Part shown: positions 7,954 to 17,170 of the stretch, in pieces
How positions within the stretch are numbered: position 1 is the stretch's first letter
Layout: each line of letters begins with the position of its first letter
NCBI RefSeq assembly: GCF_900129005.1
Contig: NZ_FQUN01000021.1
Span: 1-64,000, forward strand
Length of the DNA stretch: 64,000 nt
Origin: Leeuwenhoekiella marinoflava DSM 3653
GTDB taxonomy: Bacteria > Bacteroidota > Bacteroidia > Flavobacteriales > Flavobacteriaceae
Direction: 5' to 3'
The notes under the pieces: model-generated
Seen by the model: the letters and a program-made list of their open reading frames with translations, nothing else
Told to the model about the DNA's origin: nothing
Databases searched by the model: none
Made by a program: the position numbers and the translations under genes

Positions 7954-9168
7954 ATGTCATCAAACGCTAAAATAGTTCTTCGCAAAAAGCCTAATAAAGA
8001 AGGCTTGTATCCTCTTGCCATACGTATTACAAAAAATCGTCGCTCAACATACCAATATATAGGTCACTACATTGAATTGGAAGATTGGGATGAAAAGAAT
8101 ATTCGGGTTAAGAAATCACACATAAATTTCAAAACCTTGAACAATTTGTTATCCTTGAAACTTTCTGAATTAAACAATGCTCTTATTACGCTTCAATCCG
8201 AACAAAAAGATGCTTCTGCCAATCAAATTAAGAAGGAAATATATTCCTCCGGTATCAATGCTACATTCTTTGAATTAGCACAAGAACATCTTGACGATTT
8301 AGAAAGTACAGAAAAGCTAAATCGTTTATCTACTGATAAAGCGTGGTTGAGCTTTATTATAAAATATCACAATTCGAAACAATTGTCTTTTCAAGAAATT
8401 GATGAACGTTTTCTTAAAAAATTGATGTTAACTTTAAAAGTTAAGTACTCCCTGTCTGAAACCTCAATAATGAACATTTTGGTATTTGTAAGGCTATTAT
8501 TTAACAGAGCAATTAAATACAAAATTGTAAGCAGAGAATTATATCCCTTCGGTGGCGATAAAATAAAAATCAAATTTCCTGAAACTACCAAAGTCGGACT
8601 AAATATTTTAGAGATTCAACAAATTGAAAATTTGATAAATCTCAAACCTTCTGAAATACATACTAGAAATGTTTGGCTTTTTAGTTTCAATTTTGCTGGT
8701 ATGAGGGTTTCTGATGTTCTACGAACCAAATGGTCAGATATTTATGATAACAGGCTGCATTATAGAATGCATAAAAACGCAAAACTTCTATCATTAAAAA
8801 TTCCTGAAAAAGTACTAAAGATTTTAGACCAATATAAAGATGATAAAAGAAGTGATGATGATTTTGTTTTCCCTGAATTGAAAAAGGCAGACCCTGAAAA
8901 TGCGAAAGATTTATATAACAAGAGAAAAACTGCTACAAAGAGGTTTAATGACAATCTAAAATCAATCTCTAAAAAGGCTAAAATAAATAAGAAAATAACG
9001 ATGCACATAGCACGGCATAGTTTTGGAAATATTGCTGGGGATGCCATTCATCCGTTAATGCTACAGAAATTATATCGCCATAGTGATTTGAAAACCACCT
9101 TGAACTATCAAGCCAATTTCATCCATAAAGAGGCAGATGATGCATTGGATAGTGTTATAAACTTTTGA
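7954..9168 (+). CDS. tyrosine recombinase / integrase
   Basis: About 404 residues. An N-terminal arm-binding-like region (KIVLRKKPNKEGLYPLAIRI) is followed by the SAM-like core-binding domain (about 100-190) and the catalytic domain with R (FAGMRVSDVLRTKW), H-x-x-R (HIARHSFG), H (LYRHSDLKTT) and the nucleophile Y (LNYQ). All catalytic residues are present, so it is probably active. I use ATG 7954, which starts MSSNAKIVLRKK as in relatives; a TTG at 7924 extends the frame by 10 codons. Its position beside a truncated tRNA-Leu and repeated 9-mers marks it as the integrase of a genomic island. The other end of that island is not identified in the window. Confidence 0.92.
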   Translation: MSSNAKIVLRKKPNKEGLYPLAIRITKNRRSTYQYIGHYIELEDWDEKNIRVKKSHINFKTLNNLLSLKLSELNNALITLQSEQKDASANQIKKEIYSSGINATFFELAQEHLDDLESTEKLNRLSTDKAWLSFIIKYHNSKQLSFQEIDERFLKKLMLTLKVKYSLSETSIMNILVFVRLLFNRAIKYKIVSRELYPFGGDKIKIKFPETTKVGLNILEIQQIENLINLKPSEIHTRNVWLFSFNFAGMRVSDVLRTKWSDIYDNRLHYRMHKNAKLLSLKIPEKVLKILDQYKDDKRSDDDFVFPELKKADPENAKDLYNKRKTATKRFNDNLKSISKKAKINKKITMHIARHSFGNIAGDAIHPLMLQKLYRHSDLKTTLNYQANFIHKEADDALDSVINF

Positions 9169-9183
9169 GGAAATAAATAATTG

Positions 9184-9239
9184 AAGAGCGTATATTTTAT
9201 TGCTATAAGTAGTTTAGCATATTCAAAATATCCGCTCTT
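9184..9239. terminator. bidirectional terminator between convergent genes
   Basis: AAGAGCGTATATTTT and AAAATATCCGCTCTT form a long stem with one mismatch, separated by about 26 bases, with A/T runs on both sides. It sits between the recombinase and mtfA, which converge. Confidence 0.6.
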
Positions 9240-9280
9240 TACGATTTTCAATTACAGATTTAATCTCTCCTAAATAGAAA

Positions 9281-10066
9281 CTAATTTTTAATTGGATTTG
9301 CTAATTTTTGATTGAAGCATTTAACTAACATTTTATAAAGTTCTGGATGTTTCTTTTTGAGCAAATCTGGGCGCTCGAAGAAATATTCTGAAGCTACTGC
9401 AAAGAATTCTGCTTGGTTTGTACCACCATATTTTCTGATATCAGAATGGTTGTCGTTTATGGCTTCTATTTCCTTATGAATTAAATTCAGCCAAGGTATT
9501 GCATATTGATGTTCTAATAATCGCTCTGGAACGCCATCTGTTCTATCATCCAGCTTATCAATAAGGTGTACAAATTCGTGTATGCCTGTATTGCTTTTAT
9601 CTGTTGTGTTTCTAAAACCGTGATACAATGCTTTTTTAGATAAAATCATTTGTTTCTCAAAACGTCCGTTCCCGACTATCCCACCAATATTGCGCGAGTT
9701 ACCCTTACTGCTAAATTGCATATCTTCATTAAAATTATCTGGGTATAAGAGGATTCCACTTAAATTAGTGTAATGCCATTCTTTAAAGCCGAAAACAGGA
9801 ATTACCGCACTTGCTGCAATTAAAATTTTGTCTAATTCTTCCAATTCAAACTGCACGCCATCTATATAAACCTCACTTAAAAACTGCATCATTTTTTGTT
9901 GAAAAACAAGTTGCCTGCCTTTTGAAAGATTTTTATAATAAAGAACATTCTCCATTAATAATTTGTGCCAATGCTCTGGAAATGGCTTTACGCTATGCCG
10001 TTTCTCTTTTCGATAAAAATGAATAGCAAACAGAAGAATCACAACCAAAATTAAAATATAAACCAT
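9281..10066 (-). CDS. mtfA: zinc-dependent peptidase, MtfA/M90 family
   Basis: A 261-residue protein with one N-terminal membrane segment (VYILILVVILLFAIHFY). It carries the zincin motif HEFVH near residue 166 with downstream Glu (AEFFAVASEYFFERP), as in MtfA. In E. coli MtfA is a cytosolic peptidase linked to the Mlc regulator; the membrane-anchored Bacteroidota form has no known substrate. It is the last gene of the copper operon, 14 bases after the copper chaperone, so may act in metal stress, but this is inference. Confidence 0.85.
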   Translation of the reverse strand: MVYILILVVILLFAIHFYRKEKRHSVKPFPEHWHKLLMENVLYYKNLSKGRQLVFQQKMMQFLSEVYIDGVQFELEELDKILIAASAVIPVFGFKEWHYTNLSGILLYPDNFNEDMQFSSKGNSRNIGGIVGNGRFEKQMILSKKALYHGFRNTTDKSNTGIHEFVHLIDKLDDRTDGVPERLLEHQYAIPWLNLIHKEIEAINDNHSDIRKYGGTNQAEFFAVASEYFFERPDLLKKKHPELYKMLVKCFNQKLANPIKN

Positions 10067-10080
10067 ATTATAGCGAGGTA

Positions 10081-10293
10081 TTAATCTACACGTTCCGCTT
10101 TAAAGCCTACCTTTTGCAAGGTAGCCTTTACATCTTCTTCTGAAGCACCATCGCTTTCTATGGTTAAAATTTTATCAGGATTAGCGGTATCCACTTCCCA
10201 ACTTTCGACACCTTCTTGCTTGTTTAAAAAAGGGGTCACTTTTGATACACAACCACCACAATTGATATTTGTTTTAAATTTTAAAGTTTTCAT
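10081..10293 (-). CDS. copper chaperone, HMA domain (CopZ-like)
   Basis: A 70-residue single ferredoxin-fold HMA domain with the metal-binding motif NCGGC at about residue 11-15. It presumably carries Cu(I) in the cytosol and hands it to the P-type ATPase encoded 23 bases upstream in the same operon. Acidic helices fit docking to the ATPase metal-binding domain. Confidence 0.88.
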   Translation of the reverse strand: MKTLKFKTNINCGGCVSKVTPFLNKQEGVESWEVDTANPDKILTIESDGASEEDVKATLQKVGFKAERVD

Positions 10294-10316
10294 TGTATTT
10301 GAATTTATAATTAATA

Positions 10317-12575
10317 TTAAAGTTTTACTCCTTTAAGCCTTAAACTATTTAGAACTACAGACACGCTACTGAAAGCCATTGCCATTCCTGCTATCATTGG
10401 GTCTAATAAGAACCCATTTACGGGATACAAAACGCCTGCTGCAATTGGAATACCAATGAGATTATAAATGAATGCCCAAAATAGATTCTGACGTATGCCC
10501 AACACCGTTCTTTTTGATAATTCCAGCGCTTTTGGGATGGATCGTAAATCTGATGTTATCAAGGTCATTTTTGCTACGTCCATCGCTATATCTGAACCTT
10601 TTCCCATTGCAATACTCACATTGGCTTGCGCCAAAGCCTGGGAATCATTAATACCATCGCCAACCATTGCGACTATCTTTCCGTCCGCCTGCAATTTTTC
10701 AACAAAAGCTGCCTTGTCCGAAGGCATTACTTCGCCTTGGTAATTTGTTATTCCGACTTGTTTTGCGACAGCAGATGCGGTTTTATTATTATCTCCTGTA
10801 AGCATACAAACCTCAATACCTCTTTCCTGAAGCGTTACTATGGCCTTTTCTGAAGTTTCCTTAATCTTGTCTGCAATGGCGAGTATCGCCAGCAATTGTT
10901 TTTCATTACCAAAGAATATGACCGTTTTAGCCTGCTCTTCGAGACTTTCTGCTGTTTGCATTAAAGAAGATTCAATTTCAATATTCTTTTCGACCATTAG
11001 TTTATGGTTACCCACATAATATTTTGAACCATTCTCTGATTGCGCCTTTACACCTTTTCCTGTAATACTTTCAAAAGAAGCAATTTCAGCTTGTTCAACC
11101 TTTTCATCTTTTAAATGGTTGACTACTGCTTCCGCCAAAGGATGTTCCGATTGTGCTTCTATAGCCAAAAGAATTTGCTTGTATTCATTTTGATTTTCAA
11201 GGTTATTCTTCCAAATTATATCAGTTACTAAGGGTTTTCCTTCGGTAATTGTACCCGTTTTATCAAGGATAATAGCATTCACTTTATAACCGAGTTCTAA
11301 ACTTTCGGCATCCTTTATCAAAATATTATTTTCTGCGCCTTTACCAATTCCCACCATAATTGCGGTAGGTGTTGCCAAGCCCAATGCGCAAGGACAAGCG
11401 ATAACCAACACGGCTACAGAGGTCAACAAAGCTTGTGAAAATGCGTTATCGCCACCAACTGACATCCAGACAATGAATGTAATGATAGAAATGACTAATA
11501 CGACAGGAACAAATATTCCGGCAATCTTATCAACCAGCTTTTGAACCGGCGCCTTGCTTCCTTGAGCTTCCTGAACCATTTTAATGATTTGTGATAGTAA
11601 GGTTTCTCCACCTACTTTTTCGGCAGTAAATTGAAAGCTCCCTTTTTGATTTACCGTGCCTGCGAAGACCTTTTCCCCTTGGGATTTCTGAACGGGAACA
11701 GGTTCTCCCGTTATCATACTTTCATCTACATACGAGCTTCCTTTAGAAACTTCGCCATCCACAGGAATCTTTTCTCCGGGACGTACCAAAATGGTCTGAC
11801 CCACCTGTACCGATGAAATAGGGATTTCCTTCTCTTCCCCATTCTCAATAATTTTAAGGGTTTTAGGCTGAAGACCCATTAGTTTTTTAATGGCCGAAGA
11901 TGTATTTGATTTTGCTTTTTCTTCCAATAGTTTCCCCAAGGAAATAAAAGTGACAATCACGGTAGCCGCTTCGTAATACACGTGAGGTTCGATACCACGA
12001 CTCAACCAAAATTTAGGAAAAAAAGTATTGAACACACTAAACAGAAAAGCGATTCCGGTGCTTAAAGCTACCAATGTATCCATATTGGCTTTTCCGTGTT
12101 TGGCCTGCTTGAAGGCATTGATGAAAAAGCTGCGCCCAAACCAAAAGAGTATAGGAAAAGTCAATACCAAAGAAATCCATTTGCCTGGTTCCCATTGCAT
12201 ATAGAACATTCCCAAAACAAAAATGGGTAGTGTAAGGATAGCCGACCAGATGATACGTTTTTTTATGTCCTGATAATGCTTTTGCTGAAGTTCTTGTTGT
12301 ACTTCCGAAGGGTCTTCTGCATCTATTATAATATCATAACCGACCTCACGAAGCGCGTTTTGAAGTTGATTTGGACTCAACTCCTTGTCATATTCCACAA
12401 GAACAGAACTATTAGCGAAATTGACGCTGGCATCAAACACTCCTTCTGTGTGTTTTAATACAGATTCAACACTCGCTGTACAAGAGGCACAGGTCATTCC
12501 CGTAACAGGAAATGATTCCTTTACTCCTTTTTTAGTATTCTTTTCTTTGGTTTCAAATATGTTGATTGTCTCCAT
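10317..12575 (-). CDS. copA: Cu(I)-translocating P1B-type ATPase
   Basis: A 752-residue pump that moves Cu(I) (or Ag(I)) from cytosol to periplasm. Domains in order: one N-terminal HMA domain with MTCASC (about residue 27-32), membrane helices, actuator motif TGEPVPV, the transmembrane CPC motif ([11 protein letters not shown], near 394), the phosphorylation motif DKTGT (near 435), the HP motif [14 protein letters not shown] (near 640), and a C-terminal YN and [12 protein letters not shown] pair that distinguishes the copper class (P1B-1). Followed by a CopZ-like chaperone. Full family length. Confidence 0.95.
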   Translation of the reverse strand: METINIFETKEKNTKKGVKESFPVTGMTCASCTASVESVLKHTEGVFDASVNFANSSVLVEYDKELSPNQLQNALREVGYDIIIDAEDPSEVQQELQQKHYQDIKKRIIWSAILTLPIFVLGMFYMQWEPGKWISLVLTFPILFWFGRSFFINAFKQAKHGKANMDTLVALSTGIAFLFSVFNTFFPKFWLSRGIEPHVYYEAATVIVTFISLGKLLEEKAKSNTSSAIKKLMGLQPKTLKIIENGEEKEIPISSVQVGQTILVRPGEKIPVDGEVSKGSSYVDESMITGEPVPVQKSQGEKVFAGTVNQKGSFQFTAEKVGGETLLSQIIKMVQEAQGSKAPVQKLVDKIAGIFVPVVLVISIITFIVWMSVGGDNAFSQALLTSVAVLVIACPCALGLATPTAIMVGIGKGAENNILIKDAESLELGYKVNAIILDKTGTITEGKPLVTDIIWKNNLENQNEYKQILLAIEAQSEHPLAEAVVNHLKDEKVEQAEIASFESITGKGVKAQSENGSKYYVGNHKLMVEKNIEIESSLMQTAESLEEQAKTVIFFGNEKQLLAILAIADKIKETSEKAIVTLQERGIEVCMLTGDNNKTASAVAKQVGITNYQGEVMPSDKAAFVEKLQADGKIVAMVGDGINDSQALAQANVSIAMGKGSDIAMDVAKMTLITSDLRSIPKALELSKRTVLGIRQNLFWAFIYNLIGIPIAAGVLYPVNGFLLDPMIAGMAMAFSSVSVVLNSLRLKGVKL

Positions 12576-12738
12576 AATCGCATTCTTATTGATGCATTAC
12601 AAATTTCAGAATTTAAAGTCTTTAATATGTTACGTTATATGCTGAATGATTTGTAGAATTACCTTGGTAAAGGTCGCCAGTTTGAAAACTTATCAAGTTT
12701 CCGATACGAAGAAGATAACTCATACCTGATTTTAACAA

Positions 12739-12798
12739 AACAAAAGACCACAATGTTGGTTGTGGCCTTTCGGAATTTGAGGTGAAAAAACCTCTTAA
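12739..12798 (-). terminator. terminator after the copper-storage gene
   Basis: On the minus strand AGGCCACAA and TTGTGGTCT form a 9-bp stem (plus coordinates 12745-12768) followed by TTTTGTTTT. A second small hairpin (GAGGT...ACCTC, 12778-12795) precedes it. Together they end the 12821-13141 transcript. Confidence 0.65.
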
Positions 12799-12820
12799 TG
12801 CTTAACAAAAGTGAGATGTA

Positions 12821-13141
12821 TTATTTTAAATATTCCTCACAAGCTTCCTCACATTTTCTACAGGCATCTGCACATTCTTGACAATGTTTGTGATCGTGCT
12901 TGGCACATACATCAGCGCATTTTTTACAGATATCACGGCATTGCTCTACCATACCTCTTACATCCTTATAATTTGACGCAAGTAAATTTGCAGTTGCACT
13001 ACAGATTTCAGCACAAGCCCTATCAGTTCTTATACAATCTACCATCATCTTGATGTTGTCTTCGCCAAGACAGGCATCTGCACAGTAATTACAATGTGCT
13101 ACACAATTGTTTAAAGCTTCGATTAATTTTGAATTTTTCAT
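12821..13141 (-). CDS. four-helix bundle copper-binding protein (Csp/DUF326-like)
   Basis: About 106 residues from the ATG at 13141 (MKNSKLIEALNNCVAHCNYC). Cys pairs recur along helices: CxxCADAC, CaeiC, CRDICKKCADVC, CQECADACRKCEEAC, with a few His. This is the hallmark of Csp proteins, whose four-helix bundle core stores many Cu(I) ions. No signal peptide after the chosen start, so it is the cytosolic (Csp3-like) type. The frame could be extended to 13204 but the added residues do not fit the family. Confidence 0.88.
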   Translation of the reverse strand: MKNSKLIEALNNCVAHCNYCADACLGEDNIKMMVDCIRTDRACAEICSATANLLASNYKDVRGMVEQCRDICKKCADVCAKHDHKHCQECADACRKCEEACEEYLK

Positions 13142-13283
13142 AAATATTTTAGAATTTAAATTGTTAAAATAGTCCACTACTATAGCGGATATTACTAAAG
13201 ACAATTTAATGTAGGTAATATCCTTTTCTGTTATAAAATATGCCGAATGATTTGTGAAATTTACGGATTAACAGAATTTAACA

Positions 13284-13848
13284 TCATATTTCATCCAAAG
13301 ATTTGCGATTCTGATTTGTGCTTTTTTTAAACTGTGTAGGTGTCATTCCTGTAACCTTTTTAAACTGATTGCTTAAATACGCGACACTACTATAATGAAG
13401 TTTAAAAGCTATCTCACTCAAGTTTAATTCGTCATAAACTATAAGTTCTTTAACACGTTCAATTTTCTGGTTTATGATGTACTGCTCGAACGTATACTTT
13501 CTACCGACGAAAAAAGTGAACTTAAATATTTGTAGTCCAAGTTAAGTTCGCCTGTAACAATATCTGCCCATTTAAAATCGAGCTCCTCGGAAGAATGATG
13601 GATTTTATCTACAACCAATGTTTTCATTTGTTCAATAAGTTGATTTTTACGGTCCTCTATCAAACTAAAACCTGAATTTTGAAGCGCTTTGGAAAGACCA
13701 TTTTTGGTCTGGACATTTAATAATCGAACTAATTAAACCTCCCCCAATTTTATAGAAACATACAGTATTCAAGTTGTTCCAAAATATTAGATACCGCCGA
13801 GATGCATCTTGGGCAGACCATATTTTTAATATGGATAATCTCATTCAT
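13284..13848 (-). pseudogene. HMA-AraC fusion regulator, frameshifted
   Basis: The minus strand encodes IHIKNMVCPRCISAVSNILE from the ATG at 13846-13848, then, after shifts near 13745 and between there and 13700, NVQTKNGLSKALQNSGFSLI, then LNLDYKYLSSLFSSVE, then after a one-base loss near 13495, YTFEQYIINQKIERVKELIV and the AraC ending FKKVTGMTPTQFKK. It is the same architecture as the intact genes at 33626 and 46933 (CxxC domain plus AraC helix-turn-helix). At least two frameshifts are needed, so it is inactive, or the sequence has errors. Confidence 0.75.
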
Positions 13849-13860
13849 ATAGTACTTGTT

Positions 13861-14040
13861 TCAAAATAATGTTAATCCAGATTTGTATAGAGAATAATAA
13901 ACAGCAGCTATTGCAGCAACTACAAAAATCAATACTATCACGACTAAAGCTATAATTTTATCTTTTTTTGAAATACCACTTTTCGGCTGCTGCTGCTTTA
14001 CTCTTTTATTCTTTCTTCTATTTCTTCTGCTTTCACCCAT
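13861..14040 (-). CDS. small single-pass membrane protein
   Basis: A 59-residue frame: a strongly basic N-terminus (MGESRRNRRKNKRVKQQQ), then one hydrophobic helix (IIALVVIVLIFVVAAIAAVY) and a short tail. A GGAG stretch lies about 10 bases before the ATG. It sits 64 bases after the CusB-type adaptor gene, so is probably co-transcribed. No family recognised. Confidence 0.6.
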   Translation of the reverse strand: MGESRRNRRKNKRVKQQQPKSGISKKDKIIALVVIVLIFVVAAIAAVYYSLYKSGLTLF

Positions 14041-14104
14041 CCTCGTTCTCCTTCAAAAAATCAAGATGACTAATTTAAACTACCCAATTAAGTATAGTTT
14101 TAAA

Positions 14105-15889
14105 CTATTGTACGGTTTCTGTTACTTCCCCACATTTCAACATTGCTTGTCCGTAATAGGGATTTTGTATCTTTTTTTCTGTGCTCAACCAATATGCGCC
14201 TTCATTATTATTTGCCATTGGACAAAAATCTATGTAAATTTCTTGGTTGATGCCAAACGCTTTCATTGCATTTATGAGGTGTGCTGAAAGACTGATAAAA
14301 TGATTTCTCTGGGTTTTAATATCGGATGTCTGGGCAATTTCATTTGAGGAAGCCTTCAATTCTTTTTCAAGTTGCGCCCAGTGGTTATTCGCATTTTTAT
14401 CCTTTAGCAAAGCAAGGTCAACTTGTGTTAAACTTTTCTGTAAGGTCTGTGAGGCCGTTTTTGCTTTTTCACTTTGGTCGTTTGTCAATGCTGTTTTAAG
14501 CATAATATAATCATCAAAAACTGTTTTGAGCTGCTCTTGGAATTTGGAAGCTACATCCATACGCTTGGCGGCGTCAACTGTGTTGTTTAAATTTTCCATT
14601 CCCAAATGCCCTTCGTGACCTGTCATTGTTTTACCACCTGATGCATTCATCATAGATTTTTTTCCTTGTAACTGTGCAGCGGCATCTACGGTAAATGTTC
14701 CGTTGGTTACCACTTCATCGCCGTTAGAAAGCCCTTCGATAATGGTATAGTTCTCACCATTTTTCGTTCCCAAAGTCACTTCTTGCATTTCAAAAACGGG
14801 TTCATTGGGATTGGTCTTTACGTACACCAATGAGCGCTCGCCTGTCCACATTACTGCCGTTGCAGGTATGCTTATCGCAATTTCCATAGTATTGCCTTTT
14901 GTCATTGCCACTTTTGCGGTTACGAACATTCCTGGTTTTAATAGATTTTCCTTATTGTTCAATGTGGCGCGCACTGAAACAGTTCTGGACTTTGTATTCA
15001 AAGTAGGGTCGATAAATGAAACTGATGCTTCAAATTCTTTATTGGGATAAGCGTTACTAGTGATTGTTACCTTTTGACCTTCCTTTAGTTGCGAGATTTG
15101 TCTTTCGTAGGCGTCAAACATTGCCCAAACAGTACCCAAATCACTTACTTTAACAATGGGCTGGCCTTGTTTTACATAGTCGCCTTCTTCTGCCATTTTT
15201 TGGGAAACGGTGCCTGAAACAGTTGCATAAATCGGAAAATTTTCCCGCACCTTGCCAGAACTTTCTATTTGGTCTATTTGGCTTTCAGAAAGTTTCCACA
15301 ATTTTAATTTGTTTCGAACTGCTTTGTATAAACCTGGTTGTGATTCTTTCAGGTCAGAAGCAGTTAAAAGTTCTTGTTGGGCAGCAACGAGCGTTGGTGC
15401 ATAAATCGTTGCCAACAACTGTCCTTTTCGTACTTCTTCGCCCGTGAAATTGACATTCAACTTTTCAATACGTCCTTCAAAATAGCTTGCCTGTACCGCA
15501 TTGGCTTCTTCGTTGGCCATTATTTTTCCGGAAAGTGTTATTTTGTTATCGTCGGTTCCTGAAATATTTCCTACAATTGTAGTTTGGATATTCGCCAGTG
15601 CCATTGCATTGTCGCTCATTTTTATTTCGTTCATTGCAAGCCCTTCCGCACCAGTTTCGGCGGGAATTAAATCCATACCGCATATTGGGCAGTCGCCAGG
15701 TTCTGGTTGCATAATCTGTGGGTGCATTGAACAGGTCCACATTTGATGTTCTTCGGAGTGGTTAACGTCTTCGCTCAAATCTGTTACTTTCTTGCTGTTT
15801 ACGGAACCTTCCGCAGAAGGGCCAAAAAAGACATAGCCCAAGACCAATCCTATGGCTAAAATTGCGGTATAAATGATGTATTTTTTCAT
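14105..15889 (-). CDS. cusB: CusB-type efflux adaptor with HMBD and DUF3347 domains
   Basis: A 594-residue periplasmic adaptor of a heavy-metal RND pump. Residues 1-30 hold a membrane anchor or signal segment. About 50-77 is a metal-binding module (WTCSMHPQIMQPEPGDCPIC, then GMDLIP). Residues about 115-400 give the barrel-sandwich, lipoyl-like and beta-barrel domains (VSQKMAEEGDYVKQGQPIVK; LKPGMFVTAKV). Residues about 455-594 are a DUF3347 domain ending FCPMANNNEG and NPYYGQAMLKCGEV. It should join CusA and TolC, which are encoded 19 kb away at 34.2-39.2 kb; no adaptor gene is beside those. Confidence 0.9.
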   Translation of the reverse strand: MKKYIIYTAILAIGLVLGYVFFGPSAEGSVNSKKVTDLSEDVNHSEEHQMWTCSMHPQIMQPEPGDCPICGMDLIPAETGAEGLAMNEIKMSDNAMALANIQTTIVGNISGTDDNKITLSGKIMANEEANAVQASYFEGRIEKLNVNFTGEEVRKGQLLATIYAPTLVAAQQELLTASDLKESQPGLYKAVRNKLKLWKLSESQIDQIESSGKVRENFPIYATVSGTVSQKMAEEGDYVKQGQPIVKVSDLGTVWAMFDAYERQISQLKEGQKVTITSNAYPNKEFEASVSFIDPTLNTKSRTVSVRATLNNKENLLKPGMFVTAKVAMTKGNTMEIAISIPATAVMWTGERSLVYVKTNPNEPVFEMQEVTLGTKNGENYTIIEGLSNGDEVVTNGTFTVDAAAQLQGKKSMMNASGGKTMTGHEGHLGMENLNNTVDAAKRMDVASKFQEQLKTVFDDYIMLKTALTNDQSEKAKTASQTLQKSLTQVDLALLKDKNANNHWAQLEKELKASSNEIAQTSDIKTQRNHFISLSAHLINAMKAFGINQEIYIDFCPMANNNEGAYWLSTEKKIQNPYYGQAMLKCGEVTETVQ

Positions 15890-15957
15890 AGTATATTTTT
15901 TTATTTCTTTATAAAACCCAACAGATTTTAAGACCAGTTAGGTTTTGGTAATTATTA

Positions 15958-16437
15958 TTATTCTGCTTGCAAACGCTTTATCATTGCTTTCATTTCTCCA
16001 ATTTCTTTACGTTGTGCTTTGATAATATCATCAGCCAGTTTGCGCACTTCAGGGTCTTTGATATCGGCTCTTTCACTTGTTAAAATTGCAATTGAGTGAT
16101 GGGGAATCATTGCTTTCATCCACAGAATATCGCCAATGATTGGGCTTTGTGCCCTAACCAAACCAAGTGCGCCTAAAAATAGCACCAAGCTACCTAATAA
16201 AATAGCGATGTTCTTTTTCTTGTTTTGATACATTTTCCGCATAAAAAACCACATTATTACTGCCATTGCTGCAATACCCAAACAACTCATATAGAATCTG
16301 GTTAAACTAAAATATACGTGGTCTAACGCATAACTATTTAGATACATCGTGATGTACATTGCAATAAAAGATGCGACAAGCATCAAAATAAATTTTGTGT
16401 AATTGCCTTTGTTTGTGTGTTGATTTGAATTTTTCAT
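15958..16437 (-). CDS. DUF305 family membrane protein
   Basis: A 159-residue protein with three membrane segments in the first 95 residues, then a DUF305 core (DILWMKAMIPHHSIAILTSE, KIADDIIKAQRKEIGEMKAM). The M-x-x-HH-x-x-A motif with spaced Met and His is typical of this ferritin-like periplasmic family, common in copper and silver clusters. It may bind metal; a proven activity is not known to me. Next to the PepSY gene (17 bases apart). Confidence 0.85.
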   Translation of the reverse strand: MKNSNQHTNKGNYTKFILMLVASFIAMYITMYLNSYALDHVYFSLTRFYMSCLGIAAMAVIMWFFMRKMYQNKKKNIAILLGSLVLFLGALGLVRAQSPIIGDILWMKAMIPHHSIAILTSERADIKDPEVRKLADDIIKAQRKEIGEMKAMIKRLQAE

Positions 16438-16454
16438 TGTTTTAGAGTTTTTGG

Positions 16455-17168
16455 TTATGATTTAATTATTTTCTTTTTTAATTTTCTAATGGTTGGCGAG
16501 GAGGTGTACCACAGCAGGAATCCGCTTAACACCGTAATCAATCCCAAGAGCGAAAACGCCCTTAATACAATGGTATTGAAATTGTCGCGCGTGTCATAAT
16601 CCATTGTGTGGGTCATCCATAAAAAGTCGAACCAACGCCACGCTCGATGCCTTACAGTCTGGAATTTTCCGTCTGTTACCGAAACATAAGCATTAAGAGC
16701 TTCATCGGTATCATATGAAATAACATAGGCTGGCAATAGCTTTTCCCGATATTCGTGATAGTCGTCCACTTCGGTTATTTTTTCGATGTTGGCGACTTTC
16801 AAACCATCTTTCATATAGTTTTTGGCAACAGACAAGGCCTCTTCTTCCGTAATATTTTTTTTTGCTTTCCCAGTTTTTGCACTGTACAATTTTTGATTGT
16901 TTATCCAGTAATAAGGCTCGTTGTTGATGTCCCTAATTTCGATACTTCCAATGCCTTCAGGATTGTTTATTTGTGAAGGACTTATTAAATCATCAAAGGC
17001 TTTGGGCACGTAATCTAAATTACAGAATTGGTCACCGTGAATGTCGTCTATGTTTGTCCAACTGAAATACATTCCGCTAATGGTCCAAAACAGGAACTGT
17101 ACCCCCAAAAAGAGCCCCAAATATCTGTGGGTCTTTCGTATTTTTAGTGCGGTTTTCCTTTTCACCAT
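16455..17168 (-). CDS. PepSY domain membrane protein
   Basis: 237 residues with membrane segments near residues 13-35 and 200-225 (LLGLITVLSGFLLWYTS) and a periplasmic PepSY-like region between (ITEEEALSVAKNYMKDGLKV). WMTHTMDYDTRDNFN resembles the conserved segment of PepSY-associated membrane proteins. In this family such proteins are linked to iron or copper redox. The start is 2 bases from the stop of the upstream P-type ATPase, so translation is probably coupled. Confidence 0.8.
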   Translation of the reverse strand: MVKRKTALKIRKTHRYLGLFLGVQFLFWTISGMYFSWTNIDDIHGDQFCNLDYVPKAFDDLISPSQINNPEGIGSIEIRDINNEPYYWINNQKLYSAKTGKAKKNITEEEALSVAKNYMKDGLKVANIEKITEVDDYHEYREKLLPAYVISYDTDEALNAYVSVTDGKFQTVRHRAWRWFDFLWMTHTMDYDTRDNFNTIVLRAFSLLGLITVLSGFLLWYTSSPTIRKLKKKIIKS

Positions 17169-17170
17169 CT

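Noticed and set aside
13281-13663. 63-codon frame on the minus strand starting at 13663 as a separate gene
   Set aside because: It is an internal piece of the frameshifted HMA-AraC regulator.
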